Assembly (NCBI GenBank): GCA_001919865.1
Contig: MNIR01000078.1
Coordinates: forward strand, 1-36,534
From: Gemmatimonadetes bacterium 13_1_20CM_4_69_16
GTDB taxonomy: Bacteria > Gemmatimonadota > Gemmatimonadetes > Gemmatimonadales > GWC2-71-9
DNA: 36,534 nucleotides
Reading direction: 5' to 3'
Each line of letters starts with the position of its first letter. Position 1 is the stretch's first letter. A program made the translations under genes and the position numbers. The notes beneath the pieces were generated by a model that ran no database searches, had not been told where the DNA came from, and saw nothing but the letters and a program-made list of their open reading frames with translations. Shown in pieces: positions 16,439-24,070 of this stretch.

Positions 16439-17059
16439 CTATCGATTGGCAAGCGCAAAACTGAGCGTTTCCAGCTCCAGCGCCATGTTGACCGACTTCA
16501 CCACGACGTCGGCCGGGACGGCCAGCTGGACGGGAGCGAAATTGAGGATCGCCTTCACGCCCGCCTGGACCAGTTGGTCGGCCACTTCCTGCGCGGCCTC
16601 GGCGGGCGTCACGACGATCGCGATATCGGCCGCCTCTTTTTTCAAGTCGGTCGCGATATGGCGCACGTCGCGCACCACCAAGCCGTTCCAGCGCGAGCCT
16701 ACCTTGCGCGGGTCCTTGTCGTAGATCGCCGCGACGTGAAAGCCGCGTTGCCGGAACCCCGGATACTGCACCAGCGCCCCGCCGATCCGGCCGGCGCCGA
16801 CCAACACCACGCGGTAGGTCCGCTTCAGGCCGAGGATGTCGCGAATGCGCGCCGTGAGCGCGGGCACGGAGTAGCCGAGCCCACGCTTGCCGAACGAGCC
16901 GAAGAGCGAGAGGTCCTTGCGGACCTGCGCCGATGTGGTGCCACCGCGGCGGGCGAGCTCGGCGGAGGAAGCGGTGGCGTGGCCCTGCGCGGCGAACTGT
17001 TCTAGGAATCGCAAGTACAGGGAGAGCCGGCGCACCGTGCTCTCGGAAATCTTCCGCAT
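16439..17059 (-). CDS. rex: Redox-sensing transcriptional repressor Rex
   Basis: A 206-aa Rex. The N-terminal winged helix (RKISESTVRRLSLYLRFLEQ, then GGTTSAQVRKDLSLFGSFG) is followed by a Rossmann domain with VVLVGAGRIGGALVQYPGF and AAIYDKDPRKVG, and a C-terminal swapped helix (SVNMALELETLSFAL). Rex leaves DNA when NADH/NAD is high. I chose the ATG at 17059 because it gives the standard start MRKISEST; the longer frame is antisense-like sequence from ksgA. No ribosome-binding site is visible directly before the ATG because a Rex operator occupies that position, which predicts autorepression. Confidence 0.96.
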   Translation of the reverse strand: MRKISESTVRRLSLYLRFLEQFAAQGHATASSAELARRGGTTSAQVRKDLSLFGSFGKRGLGYSVPALTARIRDILGLKRTYRVVLVGAGRIGGALVQYPGFRQRGFHVAAIYDKDPRKVGSRWNGLVVRDVRHIATDLKKEAADIAIVVTPAEAAQEVADQLVQAGVKAILNFAPVQLAVPADVVVKSVNMALELETLSFALANR

Positions 17060-17060
17060 A

Positions 17061-17078
17061 TTGTGAACTATTTCACAA
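17061..17078. promoter_or_regulatory. Rex operator upstream of rex
   Basis: The 18-bp sequence TTGTGAACTATTTCACAA is a perfect inverted repeat (TTGTGAA / TTCACAA, 4-nt spacer) and matches the established Rex-binding consensus. It lies one base before the rex ATG and contains the ksgA stop codon (17073-17075). Binding there would block initiation or elongation into rex and so give NADH-responsive autoregulation. Confidence 0.92.
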
Positions 17079-17882
17079 TCCACCCCTCCAACGCAAGAGT
17101 CGCACGAACGCCTCCGGGGGGAGCGTCTCGGGCCGCGCCGCGGGATCCATCTCCAGCTGCGCGAGTCCGGCGAGCACCGTCGCCGCCGGCTGCCCGGTCG
17201 CGGCCATGACGACGTTGCGGAGCTGCTTGCGGCGCCGCATGAAGCAGGTGGTGACGAATCTGCGGAATTCCGCGGCCTCGTCCGCCGCAACGAGCGGGTC
17301 CTTCCGGGGAGAGAGGCGCACCAGCGCGCTGTCCACGCGGGGGACGGGACGGAACGCCCCCCGTTTCACGGTGAACAGCTTTTCGACGCGGCAGGTCGCC
17401 TGCACGCCGACGGTGAGCGCCCCGTAGTCGCGCGACCCCGGCCGCGCCGCCAGACGATCGGCGACCTCCCGCTGCACCAGGAACACGATCCGCTCGGGCA
17501 AGGGCGGGGTCAGCGCTTTTTCGATCAGCGGAGAGGTGATGGAGTAAGGGATGTTGCCGACGATCTTGAAGCTGGGGCTGGGGGCTAGGGGCTTGGGGCT
17601 CGGGAGAAGCGCGTGCCAGTCCAGGCGCAAGGCGTCGCCCGACACGACTCGCAGTTCCCCGAGTCCCGAGCCCCCAGTCCCGAGCCCGTCGGCCAGACGC
17701 CGATCCTTCTCTATGGCGATCACCGATCGCACCCGAGGGGCCAAAATCGCGGTCAGGCTTCCCTTCCCGGGGCCGATCTCGATCACCACGTCCTCGGGCG
17801 TGGGGTCGAGGGCGTCGACGATCTTCCCGAGAATCCCAGGGTCGCTGAGGAAGTGCTGCCCGAGGCGCTTCTCGGGAATCAC
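17073..17882 (-). CDS. rsmA: 16S rRNA (adenine1518-N6/adenine1519-N6)-dimethyltransferase
   Basis: A 269-aa KsgA/RsmA that dimethylates two adjacent adenines in helix 45 of 16S rRNA. Visible motifs: IPEKRLGQHFLSDPGIL, the SAM site VIEIGPGKGSLTAIL, IAIEKDRRLADGL and the catalytic IVGNIPYSITSPLI. The start is a GTG at 17882 overlapping the phosphatase stop (GTGA). Two surface loops are unusual: GLGTGGSGLGEL and PSPKPLAPSPSF are both encoded by 7-bp tandem arrays that are complementary to each other (17571-17605 and 17657-17687), so the mRNA can form an internal hairpin. The 3' end overlaps the Rex operator. Confidence 0.96.
   Translation of the reverse strand: MIPEKRLGQHFLSDPGILGKIVDALDPTPEDVVIEIGPGKGSLTAILAPRVRSVIAIEKDRRLADGLGTGGSGLGELRVVSGDALRLDWHALLPSPKPLAPSPSFKIVGNIPYSITSPLIEKALTPPLPERIVFLVQREVADRLAARPGSRDYGALTVGVQATCRVEKLFTVKRGAFRPVPRVDSALVRLSPRKDPLVAADEAAEFRRFVTTCFMRRRKQLRNVVMAATGQPAATVLAGLAQLEMDPAARPETLPPEAFVRLLRWRGGL
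17571..17687. repeat. Pair of complementary heptamer arrays inside rsmA/ksgA
   Basis: Plus-strand units GCTGGGG, CTGGGGG, CTAGGGG, CTTGGGG, CTCGGGA at 17571-17605 and CCCCGAG, TCCCGAG, CCCCCAG, TCCCGAG, CCC at 17657-17687, separated by about 51 nt of conserved coding sequence. The two are in opposite orientation and largely complementary. Both fall in loops that are variable in the enzyme family. Confidence 0.88.
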
Positions 17883-19528
17883 ACCTTGAGGATCACGATG
17901 GTGCGGTCGTCGGCGGGGGGGGCACCGCCGGTGAAGCCCGCGAGGTCGGCGTAGACGGCCTCGAGCATATCGCGCGCGGGCCGCTCGGAGAGTCGCGCGA
18001 CGTGCCCGAGCACGCGCTCCTCGCCGAAGCGGTCGCCGCGCTCGCCGCCCGCGTCCGCTTCGGCCACGCCGTCGGTGAAGAGGCAGACCACGCCCTCGCC
18101 CCGGCGCCATTGGTGCGCACCGTCCCGGCCGAGCGCGGTGGGGACGCCCAGCGGGGGGCGAGTCGCCTCGAGCCGAGTGGCCGCGCCCGTCTTGGCGTCA
18201 AGCAGAAACGCGTGCGGGTGGCCGGCGTTGGCGTACGTGAGCCGCCCCGCTCGCGGATCCACCACGGCGTAGAACAGGCTCAGAAACATCTCCGTGCGCC
18301 CGAGCTCGTCGGTGAGGGACTGCTCGATCCGCTGCAACACCTCGGTCGGCGTCTCGCCCGCCTGCGCGTGGATGCCCGAGGCCGCCATGACGAGGGCCAT
18401 GATCAACGCCGCCCCGAATCCGTGACTCGTGACGTCGCCGATCATCACGCCGATGCGCTCGTCGCGCAGGCTGAGCAGGTTGTAGAAATCCCCACCGACG
18501 GACTCCGCCTGGCGGCAGCGGGCGGCCACGTCCACCCGGGAGGCGATGACGAGGGGTGAAGGGAGCAGCTTCAGCTGCAGGTCGTGCGCCAGCTCGAGCT
18601 CGCGCCGCACCCGCTGCTGGGTCAAGTCCTTCGCGACCAGGGTGGCGTTCTCGATGGCGGCGCCGATCTGGTTGGCGATCGCGGCGACGAGCTTGCGGTC
18701 GCCTGCCGTGAACGCGTCCGCGCCCCGCCGGTCGGTGAGGTTGATGACGCCGATCGGCTTGGCGCGCTCGCCGGGCGTCGCATACAGCACCGGCACCGAC
18801 AGGAACGCCTGGCCCTTGTAGGCGCGTCCCTCGGGGCACCCGGGATTCACCGCGAGTAGGTCGGTCGGGTCATAGCTCACGATGCGCATCTCGCGAAACA
18901 CGCGAGCGGAGATCGAGCAGGGGTCATCTACCTCGATCGGCTCGAGGTCTTTCGGGTCCATGCCGCGGGCGGCGGCGATGCGCAGCAGGCCGCGCTCGGC
19001 ATCGTGTACCAGCAGGGTGGCGCGCTCGGCGCGCACCACGTTGGACACCTCGTCCAGGATGCGGTGCGCGGCTTCGTCGAGCCGGATGGTGTGGCCGAGG
19101 ATCTCGCTGATCGTATAGATCAAGTCGATCTCCTCGTAGCGATCCGACAGCTCCGCCGCCACCTGCACGGCGTCGCGCTCCGCGGCGAGCACCGATCCCA
19201 CGATCTCCGCGAGCACCGCCGGCGGGGGGGAGGGCGGGGAGGGTGGGGAGGGACGGGAGGCCCCTCTCCCCTCCTTCTTCCCCTTGCCCCCGGCGGCTTC
19301 TCCGATCTCGAGCCACACGCCGGCGACATCGGCGACCGGTTCGAACCAGGCCGGGCCACGCGGGGTGTCGAGCCGGCGCCCGACCGGCTCCGCACTCGTC
19401 TCGTGTCCGTCCAGCTGAGTCGGCGACCAGGCGTCGTCCGGCGCGCCCGCGATCGCCTCGATCCGCCGGCCGTCGGAGCGCCACACGACGAGCCGCGCGC
19501 CCGAGAGCCGCTCGAGCGCCGGGAGCAT
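17879..19528 (-). CDS. GAF-SpoIIE (PP2C-type) serine phosphatase, RsbU-like
   Basis: A 549-aa signalling phosphatase. Residues about 1-110 are an unassigned N-terminal region ending in a Pro/Ser-rich linker (about residues 85-100) encoded by a 9-bp G/A repeat; about 125-290 form a GAF domain (ILDEVSNVVRAERATLLVHD, INLTDRRGADAFTAGDRKLV); about 320-549 are the SpoIIE/PP2C domain with ESVGGDFYNLL, VMIGDVTSHGFGAALIMAL, YANAGHPHAFLL, LFTDGVAEA and DDRTIVILKV, including the metal-binding aspartates. It should dephosphorylate the STAS antagonist encoded two genes upstream, switching the HATPase kinase to its other partner. The GAF ligand is unknown. Confidence 0.92.
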   Translation of the reverse strand: MLPALERLSGARLVVWRSDGRRIEAIAGAPDDAWSPTQLDGHETSAEPVGRRLDTPRGPAWFEPVADVAGVWLEIGEAAGGKGKKEGRGASRPSPPSPPSPPPAVLAEIVGSVLAAERDAVQVAAELSDRYEEIDLIYTISEILGHTIRLDEAAHRILDEVSNVVRAERATLLVHDAERGLLRIAAARGMDPKDLEPIEVDDPCSISARVFREMRIVSYDPTDLLAVNPGCPEGRAYKGQAFLSVPVLYATPGERAKPIGVINLTDRRGADAFTAGDRKLVAAIANQIGAAIENATLVAKDLTQQRVRRELELAHDLQLKLLPSPLVIASRVDVAARCRQAESVGGDFYNLLSLRDERIGVMIGDVTSHGFGAALIMALVMAASGIHAQAGETPTEVLQRIEQSLTDELGRTEMFLSLFYAVVDPRAGRLTYANAGHPHAFLLDAKTGAATRLEATRPPLGVPTALGRDGAHQWRRGEGVVCLFTDGVAEADAGGERGDRFGEERVLGHVARLSERPARDMLEAVYADLAGFTGGAPPADDRTIVILKV

Positions 19529-19542
19529 CCGCTCGAGACGAC

Positions 19543-20001
19543 TCAGCCCGCCCGAAGCGTCAGGCAGATGGAGTTTCCTCGGGCGCTGAACGTGACGTGA
19601 TCCACCAGGCTGCGGAGCACGAACAACCCGCGCCCGTCCTCGCGCTCCACCCGGCCGGGGAGCCTGGGGTCGGGCACGGCGGAGGGATCGAACCCGTCGC
19701 CCGTGTCGGTGACGTGAATGTGCACGGCGTCACGGCCGGCCTCGACGCGCACGTGCACCAGGCGACGGGCATCGAGGCGATTCCCGTATGCGATAGCGTT
19801 GGCGAGCGCTTCGGCGAGCGCGGTACGTAGGTTGAAGCGGACGCGGCGAGGGGAGAGGACGCCCTGGCGAAACCGGTCGGCGATGAGCTCCACCGCCGGT
19901 CCGACGTAGCCCAAGTCGCTCGGCACGTCGAGCGAGAGCTCGAACTCCGACTCACCTCCCGCCGCCGGGCGGCGGACGTCGAGGCGCAGCGGCGTCGTCA
20001 C
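19543..20001 (-). CDS. Anti-sigma-factor-type serine kinase (RsbW/SpoIIAB-like HATPase)
   Basis: A 152-aa GHKL ATPase. The N box EALANAIAYGN (about residue 65), G1 box DTGDGFDP and G2 box GRGLFVLRSLVDHV are visible, all in the short single-domain form typical of partner-switch kinases. It should bind and phosphorylate the STAS protein encoded immediately upstream, and sequester an unknown target. The GTG at 20001 is 2 nt after the STAS stop and gives MTTPLRLDVRRPA; the longer upstream frame is a shadow of pta and the STAS gene. No sigma factor or response regulator is adjacent. Confidence 0.9.
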   Translation of the reverse strand: MTTPLRLDVRRPAAGGESEFELSLDVPSDLGYVGPAVELIADRFRQGVLSPRRVRFNLRTALAEALANAIAYGNRLDARRLVHVRVEAGRDAVHIHVTDTGDGFDPSAVPDPRLPGRVEREDGRGLFVLRSLVDHVTFSARGNSICLTLRAG

Positions 20002-20003
20002 GG

Positions 20004-20339
20004 CTAGAAAGCGGCCAGCGCCTCCGCCGGGGTCTTCGCGATGGAGAAGAGGGTGTCGAGCTTGGTGAGCTCGAACAGGGTCTGCAGGTCCTCGTTCAGC
20101 CCGGCGAGGCGCAGATCCCCCCCTTGCTCCCGGACCTTCTTTGACAGCGACACCAGGACGCCCAACCCGGAGGAATCGATGTAACCGGTCTTGGTGAAGT
20201 CGATGACGAACTTGCGCGAGCCGCCTTCGAGGGCGTCGAGCACCTTCTGCTTCAGCTCCTGGCGATTCCCGACGATGAGTTGCCCATCCACGCCCACCAC
20301 CACCACACCGCGCTTGTCCTTCGTCAGGCTGAAGCCCAT
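20004..20339 (-). CDS. STAS-domain anti-sigma factor antagonist
   Basis: A 111-aa single STAS domain: GVVVVGVDGQLIVGNRQELK, then KFVIDFTKTGYIDSSGLGVL, where the Ser pair after YID is the canonical phosphorylation site of RsbV/SpoIIAA proteins. It forms, with the HATPase and the SpoIIE phosphatase downstream, a complete three-part partner switch. The ATG at 20339 lies inside the pta 3' end (16-bp overlap), so the module is transcribed with coaD-pta. Confidence 0.93.
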   Translation of the reverse strand: MGFSLTKDKRGVVVVGVDGQLIVGNRQELKQKVLDALEGGSRKFVIDFTKTGYIDSSGLGVLVSLSKKVREQGGDLRLAGLNEDLQTLFELTKLDTLFSIAKTPAEALAAF

Positions 20340-21259
20340 GTCCGCTCTCCCGCTTGAAGGACGGCGACCGCCGCCGTGTCCACAATATCGTCGGGCGTCG
20401 CGCCGCGCGACAGGTCGGCGACCGGCCGCGCCAGCCCCTGGAGGATAGGTCCGATCGCCTCCCACCCCCCCAGGCGCTGCACCAGTTTGTACGCGATGTT
20501 GCCGCTGTCAAGATCGGGGAAGACGAGGATGTTCGCTCGCCCGCCGACGGACGAGCCCGGAGCCTTGGTGGCGGCGACGTCCGCCACCAGCGCGGCGTCG
20601 CCCTGCAGCTCGCCGTCGAACGCGAAGTCGGGCGGGGGGCGACGCGCGCGCAGCAGCGCGACCGCGTCGCGTACGCGCTCGACCCGCGGACCCTGGGCGC
20701 TGCCGCGCGTGCTATAGGAGAGGAAGGCGACCACGGGGTCGTCGCCCACGATGCGGCGGCGGTCGCGCGCGGCGGCGACGGCGGCATCGGCGAGCTGCTG
20801 GGACGTCGGCTCCGGGACCACCGCACAGTCGGTGAAGGTCAGCACCGTGTCGTCCCGCACCATGTAGAAGGACCCGCTCACCGTTCCAATCCCCGGCGCC
20901 GTGCCGACCCCCCAAAGGGCCGCGCGGATCGTGTCGCCGCTGGGAAACGTGGCGCCGCCCACCATCACATCGGCGAGACCAGCGCCCACGAGGCAGGCGC
21001 CGTAGGTGAGCGGGTGCTCGAGCGCGGCGCGGGCGGCGGCGTCCGTCGGGAACTTGTCCGGGCGACGCGAGCGCAACAGCCGCATGCACTCCGGGAGCAG
21101 GGAGCGGGGAGCAGTTCCTTCGAGGAGTTGGACGCTCCCCAGTTTGAGGGTGTCGATCCGCGCGGCCGCCGCGCGCACCCGGGGGTCGTCCCCCTCGGGA
21201 AGCACGATGCGGAGCCGCGCGCCCCGGGCCCGCTCGTACACGCGAGCGCGGAAGCTCAC
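20324..21259 (-). CDS. pta: Phosphate acetyltransferase (short form)
   Basis: A 311-aa PTA_PTB-family enzyme converting acetyl-CoA and phosphate to acetyl phosphate. Matching blocks: RIVLPEGDDPRVRAAA, LTYGACLVGAGLADVMVGGA, GTVSGSFYMVRD, DCAVVPEPTSQQLADAAVAA, VAFLSYSTRGSA and, near the C-terminus, ANILVFPDLDSGNIAYKLVQ. It lacks the long N-terminal regulatory domains of E. coli Pta, as in Firmicutes. The loop SLLPECM region contains three heptamer units (21093-21113). GTG start at 21259 overlaps the coaD stop (GTGA). No ackA is adjacent. A butyryltransferase specificity is possible but less likely. Confidence 0.92.
   Translation of the reverse strand: MSFRARVYERARGARLRIVLPEGDDPRVRAAAARIDTLKLGSVQLLEGTAPRSLLPECMRLLRSRRPDKFPTDAAARAALEHPLTYGACLVGAGLADVMVGGATFPSGDTIRAALWGVGTAPGIGTVSGSFYMVRDDTVLTFTDCAVVPEPTSQQLADAAVAAARDRRRIVGDDPVVAFLSYSTRGSAQGPRVERVRDAVALLRARRPPPDFAFDGELQGDAALVADVAATKAPGSSVGGRANILVFPDLDSGNIAYKLVQRLGGWEAIGPILQGLARPVADLSRGATPDDIVDTAAVAVLQAGERTWASA
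21093..21113. repeat. Three heptamer units (GGGAGCA type) inside pta
   Basis: GGGAGCA, GGGAGCG, GGGAGCA in direct succession on the plus strand; 21 bp is seven codons, so the reading frame is kept. The same unit occurs in dnaG (25184) and obg (34447). Confidence 0.6.
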
Positions 21260-21753
21260 CTGCCGAATTTCTGCTTCAGCGCTTGCCGGACCGCGGGGTG
21301 GACGAGCTGCGAGACGTCGCCCCCGAAACGCGCCACTTCGCGCACCAGGCTCGACGAGAGATAGGTGAGATCGAAGGCGGGGACGAGGAACACGGTCTCG
21401 ACCCCGGGAGCCAGGTTGCGGTTCATCAGGGCCATCTGGAACTCGTACTCGAAGTCGCTCACGGCGCGCAGGCCGCGCACGATCACGGACGCGCCGACCA
21501 TGCGGGCAAACTCGGCCAGCAGGCCGTCGAATGCCCGGACCTCCAGGCGCGGCTCCGTAATCGCCTGCTTGATGAGCGCCACCCGCTCGTCGAGTGTGAA
21601 CAGCGGCTGCTTGGCGACGTTCACCGCCACCGCGACCACCACCTTGTCGGCGAAGGTGAACGCGCGCCGCACCAGGTCCTCGTGACCGCGCGTGATCGGG
21701 TCGAAGGAGCCGGGATACACGGCGACGCGGGGGGGGAGAGGGGGGGGGCTCAC
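21256..21753 (-). CDS. coaD: Pantetheine-phosphate adenylyltransferase
   Basis: A 165-aa nucleotidyltransferase making dephospho-CoA from 4'-phosphopantetheine and ATP. AVYPGSFDPITRGHEDLVRR carries the T/HxGH site, followed by VRGLRAVSDFEYEFQMALMN and YLSSSLVREVARFGGDVS. The only reasonable start is the GTG at 21753, overlapping the rsmD stop (GTGA), which adds MSPPPLPPR before the conserved beta strand. Those added codons consist of runs of nine and eight C residues (G9 and G8 on the plus strand, 21729-21748), where slippage would shift the frame. The rsmD-coaD pairing is classical. Confidence 0.95.
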   Translation of the reverse strand: MSPPPLPPRVAVYPGSFDPITRGHEDLVRRAFTFADKVVVAVAVNVAKQPLFTLDERVALIKQAITEPRLEVRAFDGLLAEFARMVGASVIVRGLRAVSDFEYEFQMALMNRNLAPGVETVFLVPAFDLTYLSSSLVREVARFGGDVSQLVHPAVRQALKQKFGR

Positions 21754-22268
21754 GGCGCGTAGATGAAAGTCACGGCGGTGTCGCCGTAGCGGCGTGTGTC
21801 GTCGCCCGGGATCGCCCGTTCGGCCGGGTGCTCGATCGTGAAGATGCGCGCGAACGCGTTCAGCCGGAACATCGCGACCAGGCGCGCGGCGTTGTCGCCC
21901 GCGTACGGCGGATCGGCGAACGCCACGTCGTACTGCCCTGGGTGTAGCCGCTCGACGAAGCGCAGCGCGTCCCGGCGGTGCACCACGGCGCGGTGGTCCA
22001 GGTGGAACGTCTTGATGTTCGCCTTGAGGGCGGAGAGGGCGAAGCGGTTGAGCTCCACGAACTCGGCGGTGGCGGCGCCGCGCGACAGCGACTCGAGGCC
22101 GAGCGCTCCCGATCCCGCGAACAGGTCGAGCACCCGCGCGCCGCGGATCGAGCGCTGCAGGATACTGAACCACGCCTCGCGCACGCGGTCGGCGGTGGGG
22201 CGCACCGTGTCGCCGGCCGGCGTCTTCAAGCGACGACCTTTGAACTCGCCAGCTATTATTCGGACCAT
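21750..22268 (-). CDS. rsmD: 16S rRNA (guanine966-N2)-methyltransferase
   Basis: A 172-aa RsmD with VRIIAGEFKGRRLKTPAG, RPTADRVREAWFSIL, the SAM motif VLDLFAGSGALGLESLSRGA and the catalytic FADPPY. It modifies 16S rRNA late in 30S assembly. The ATG at 22268 gives the normal start MVRIIAGEF; the frame continues upstream through a heptamer array that is not protein-like. Standard partner of coaD downstream. Confidence 0.95.
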   Translation of the reverse strand: MVRIIAGEFKGRRLKTPAGDTVRPTADRVREAWFSILQRSIRGARVLDLFAGSGALGLESLSRGAATAEFVELNRFALSALKANIKTFHLDHRAVVHRRDALRFVERLHPGQYDVAFADPPYAGDNAARLVAMFRLNAFARIFTIEHPAERAIPGDDTRRYGDTAVTFIYAP

Positions 22269-22290
22269 CCCGGGCCCGCCTCCCCGTCCA

Positions 22291-22366
22291 AGTCGGAACG
22301 CGGAACGCGGAACGCGGAACAGGTGCTGGCTGGTATGTTCCGCGTTCCGCCTTCCGACTGCCGCAT
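22291..22366. repeat. Inverted heptamer arrays (CGGAACG type) between recJ and rsmD
   Basis: Plus-strand CGGAACG repeated from 22294 to 22320 (three full and one partial unit); after a 15-nt loop, the complementary GTTCCGC, GTTCCGC, CTTCCGA, CTGCCGC units to 22366. The 24-nt arms ending AGTCGGAA... / ...TTCCGACT pair almost fully. The element fills the 101-bp gap between the recJ stop (22370) and rsmD start (22268). Confidence 0.88.
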
Positions 22367-22369
22367 TGC

Positions 22370-24070
22370 TCACGCGCTCGGTGCCAGAGAGGCCACCCGC
22401 GCCTGCAGCGTCGTTCTCCCTTGCCATTCGTCCCGCTCCAGCCGGAAGGCCACGTCGAGCGGTTGCGCGAGCCAGGCGTCCGGGACGACGTCGGCCCACT
22501 GGAATCCGATGGCGGGCAGCACCCCGGAGCCGTCGTCGAGCGTAAACCGCAAATGATTCGTGCCCACCCGCCGCGCCCCGACGGCGCGCGCCCCGCGCAC
22601 CCCGAAGACCGGGGCGGGGTTGCCGGGACCGCACGGCTCGAGGTACCGCATCAGCTTCTCCAGCTCTTCGCTCACCAGGCCCAACGGCAACTCCAGGTCC
22701 ACGCGCTGCGCCGGCACCAGGTCGTCGGGGCCAAGAAGCTCGCGCGCCACGTCCAAAAACGCAACACGGAACGACTCGTAGCAGGGCCGCCGGATCGTGA
22801 ACCCGGCCGCCATGTGGTGCCCGCCGTACTTCTCGAGGTGGCTGCCGACGCGGTGCAACGCCCGGTGCAGGTCGAAGCCCGCGATGCTGCGGCCCGAGCC
22901 CCGGCCGCTGTCCCCGTCCCAGCCGATCAAGAAGGCGGGGCGCCCGTAGCGCTCCACCAGCCGCGAGGCGACGATCCCGATGACGCCGGGATGCCAGCCA
23001 TCGGCCGCGAGCACCAGTGCTCGATCCTCCGGGCGGAGCGTCGCCTCGGCGAGCTCCACCGCTTCGTCGAGGATCCGCTGGTCCAGCGCCTGGCGCCGCG
23101 CGTTCAGGGTCTCCAGCTCGCGGGCGATCGCGGCGGCGGCGGCGGGGTCATCGGCGAGCAGCAGCCGCAGACCGTCCGCCGGCTCGCCGATCCGGCCCGC
23201 GGCGTTCAAGCGCGGCGCGAGGATGAACCCCACGTGCCCCGACTTGACCGGCCGGCCGGCGAGCCCCGCCGCCTCCACCAGCGCGCACAGCCCCGTCCAG
23301 CGCGAGTCACTCAGCATCTTCAGGCCGTGGCGCACCAGGATGCGGTTCTCGCCGGTGAGCGGGACCACATCCGCGACGGTCGCGAGGGCGACGTAATCGA
23401 GGAAGTGCAGCGGCAGGTTGGGGGACGCGCCGAGCGCGGGGCCGAGGGCCTGGGCGAGCTTGAACGCGACCCCTGCGCCGCACAAGTTCTTGTCTGCCGA
23501 CGCACAATCAGGCCGACGCGGGTCGAGCACCGCCGAGGCGGGAGGGAGCTCGTCGCCGGGGAGGTGGTGGTCGGTGATGACGACCTCGATGCCCGCGGCG
23601 CGCGCCGCCCGCACCGCCTCGACCGCGCTGATGCCGCAATCGCAGGTGATGATCAGGCCGGCGCCGACGCGCTGTGCCTCGGCGAGCCCGGCGGGACCGA
23701 AGTCGTAGCCGTCGCGGAGCCGATGCGGCACGAACCCGTGGACTCGGCCGCCCACGCTGCGCAGCACGCGGGTGAGCAGCGCCGTGGCGCACTGGCCGTC
23801 CACGTCGTAGTCGCCGTGCACCAGGATCGGCGTCCCGGCACGGACCACGCCCGCCACCAGCGCCACGGCGCGCGCCATGTCGGCCCAAGCGAGCGGATCG
23901 GAGAGGCGCTCGAGATCGGGACGGAGGAACGCCTTGGCGAGATCGGGAGCGCCGAGGCCCCGCTGCACCAGGATCGCCGCGAGCGGCTCGGGGATGTTGA
24001 GCTGGCCGGCGAGCGCGGTCGTAGCCCGGGGGTCGGCTTGCGCGGCGACCGCCCAGCGGGCCGGGATCAT
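22370..24070 (-). CDS. recJ: Single-stranded-DNA exonuclease RecJ
   Basis: A 566-aa DHH-family 5'-3' exonuclease. Phosphoesterase motifs are HGDYDVDGQCATALL, IITCDCGISAVEAV and VITDHHLPGDELPPA; then GHVGFILAPRLNAAGR, GWHPGVIGIVASRLVERYGR and the DHHA1 motif KYGGHHMAAGFT; the C-terminus is the OB domain. Length is normal for the family. The ATG at 24070 overlaps the stop of the zinc-ribbon gene (ATGA). The frame extends further upstream but only as a shadow of that gene. Confidence 0.96.
   Translation of the reverse strand: MIPARWAVAAQADPRATTALAGQLNIPEPLAAILVQRGLGAPDLAKAFLRPDLERLSDPLAWADMARAVALVAGVVRAGTPILVHGDYDVDGQCATALLTRVLRSVGGRVHGFVPHRLRDGYDFGPAGLAEAQRVGAGLIITCDCGISAVEAVRAARAAGIEVVITDHHLPGDELPPASAVLDPRRPDCASADKNLCGAGVAFKLAQALGPALGASPNLPLHFLDYVALATVADVVPLTGENRILVRHGLKMLSDSRWTGLCALVEAAGLAGRPVKSGHVGFILAPRLNAAGRIGEPADGLRLLLADDPAAAAAIARELETLNARRQALDQRILDEAVELAEATLRPEDRALVLAADGWHPGVIGIVASRLVERYGRPAFLIGWDGDSGRGSGRSIAGFDLHRALHRVGSHLEKYGGHHMAAGFTIRRPCYESFRVAFLDVARELLGPDDLVPAQRVDLELPLGLVSEELEKLMRYLEPCGPGNPAPVFGVRGARAVGARRVGTNHLRFTLDDGSGVLPAIGFQWADVVPDAWLAQPLDVAFRLERDEWQGRTTLQARVASLAPSA

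Noticed and set aside
19210-19262. G/A-rich repeat inside the phosphatase gene as another heptamer array
   Set aside because: Its period is 9 bp (GGGGAGGGx) and it simply encodes an in-frame Pro/Ser linker.
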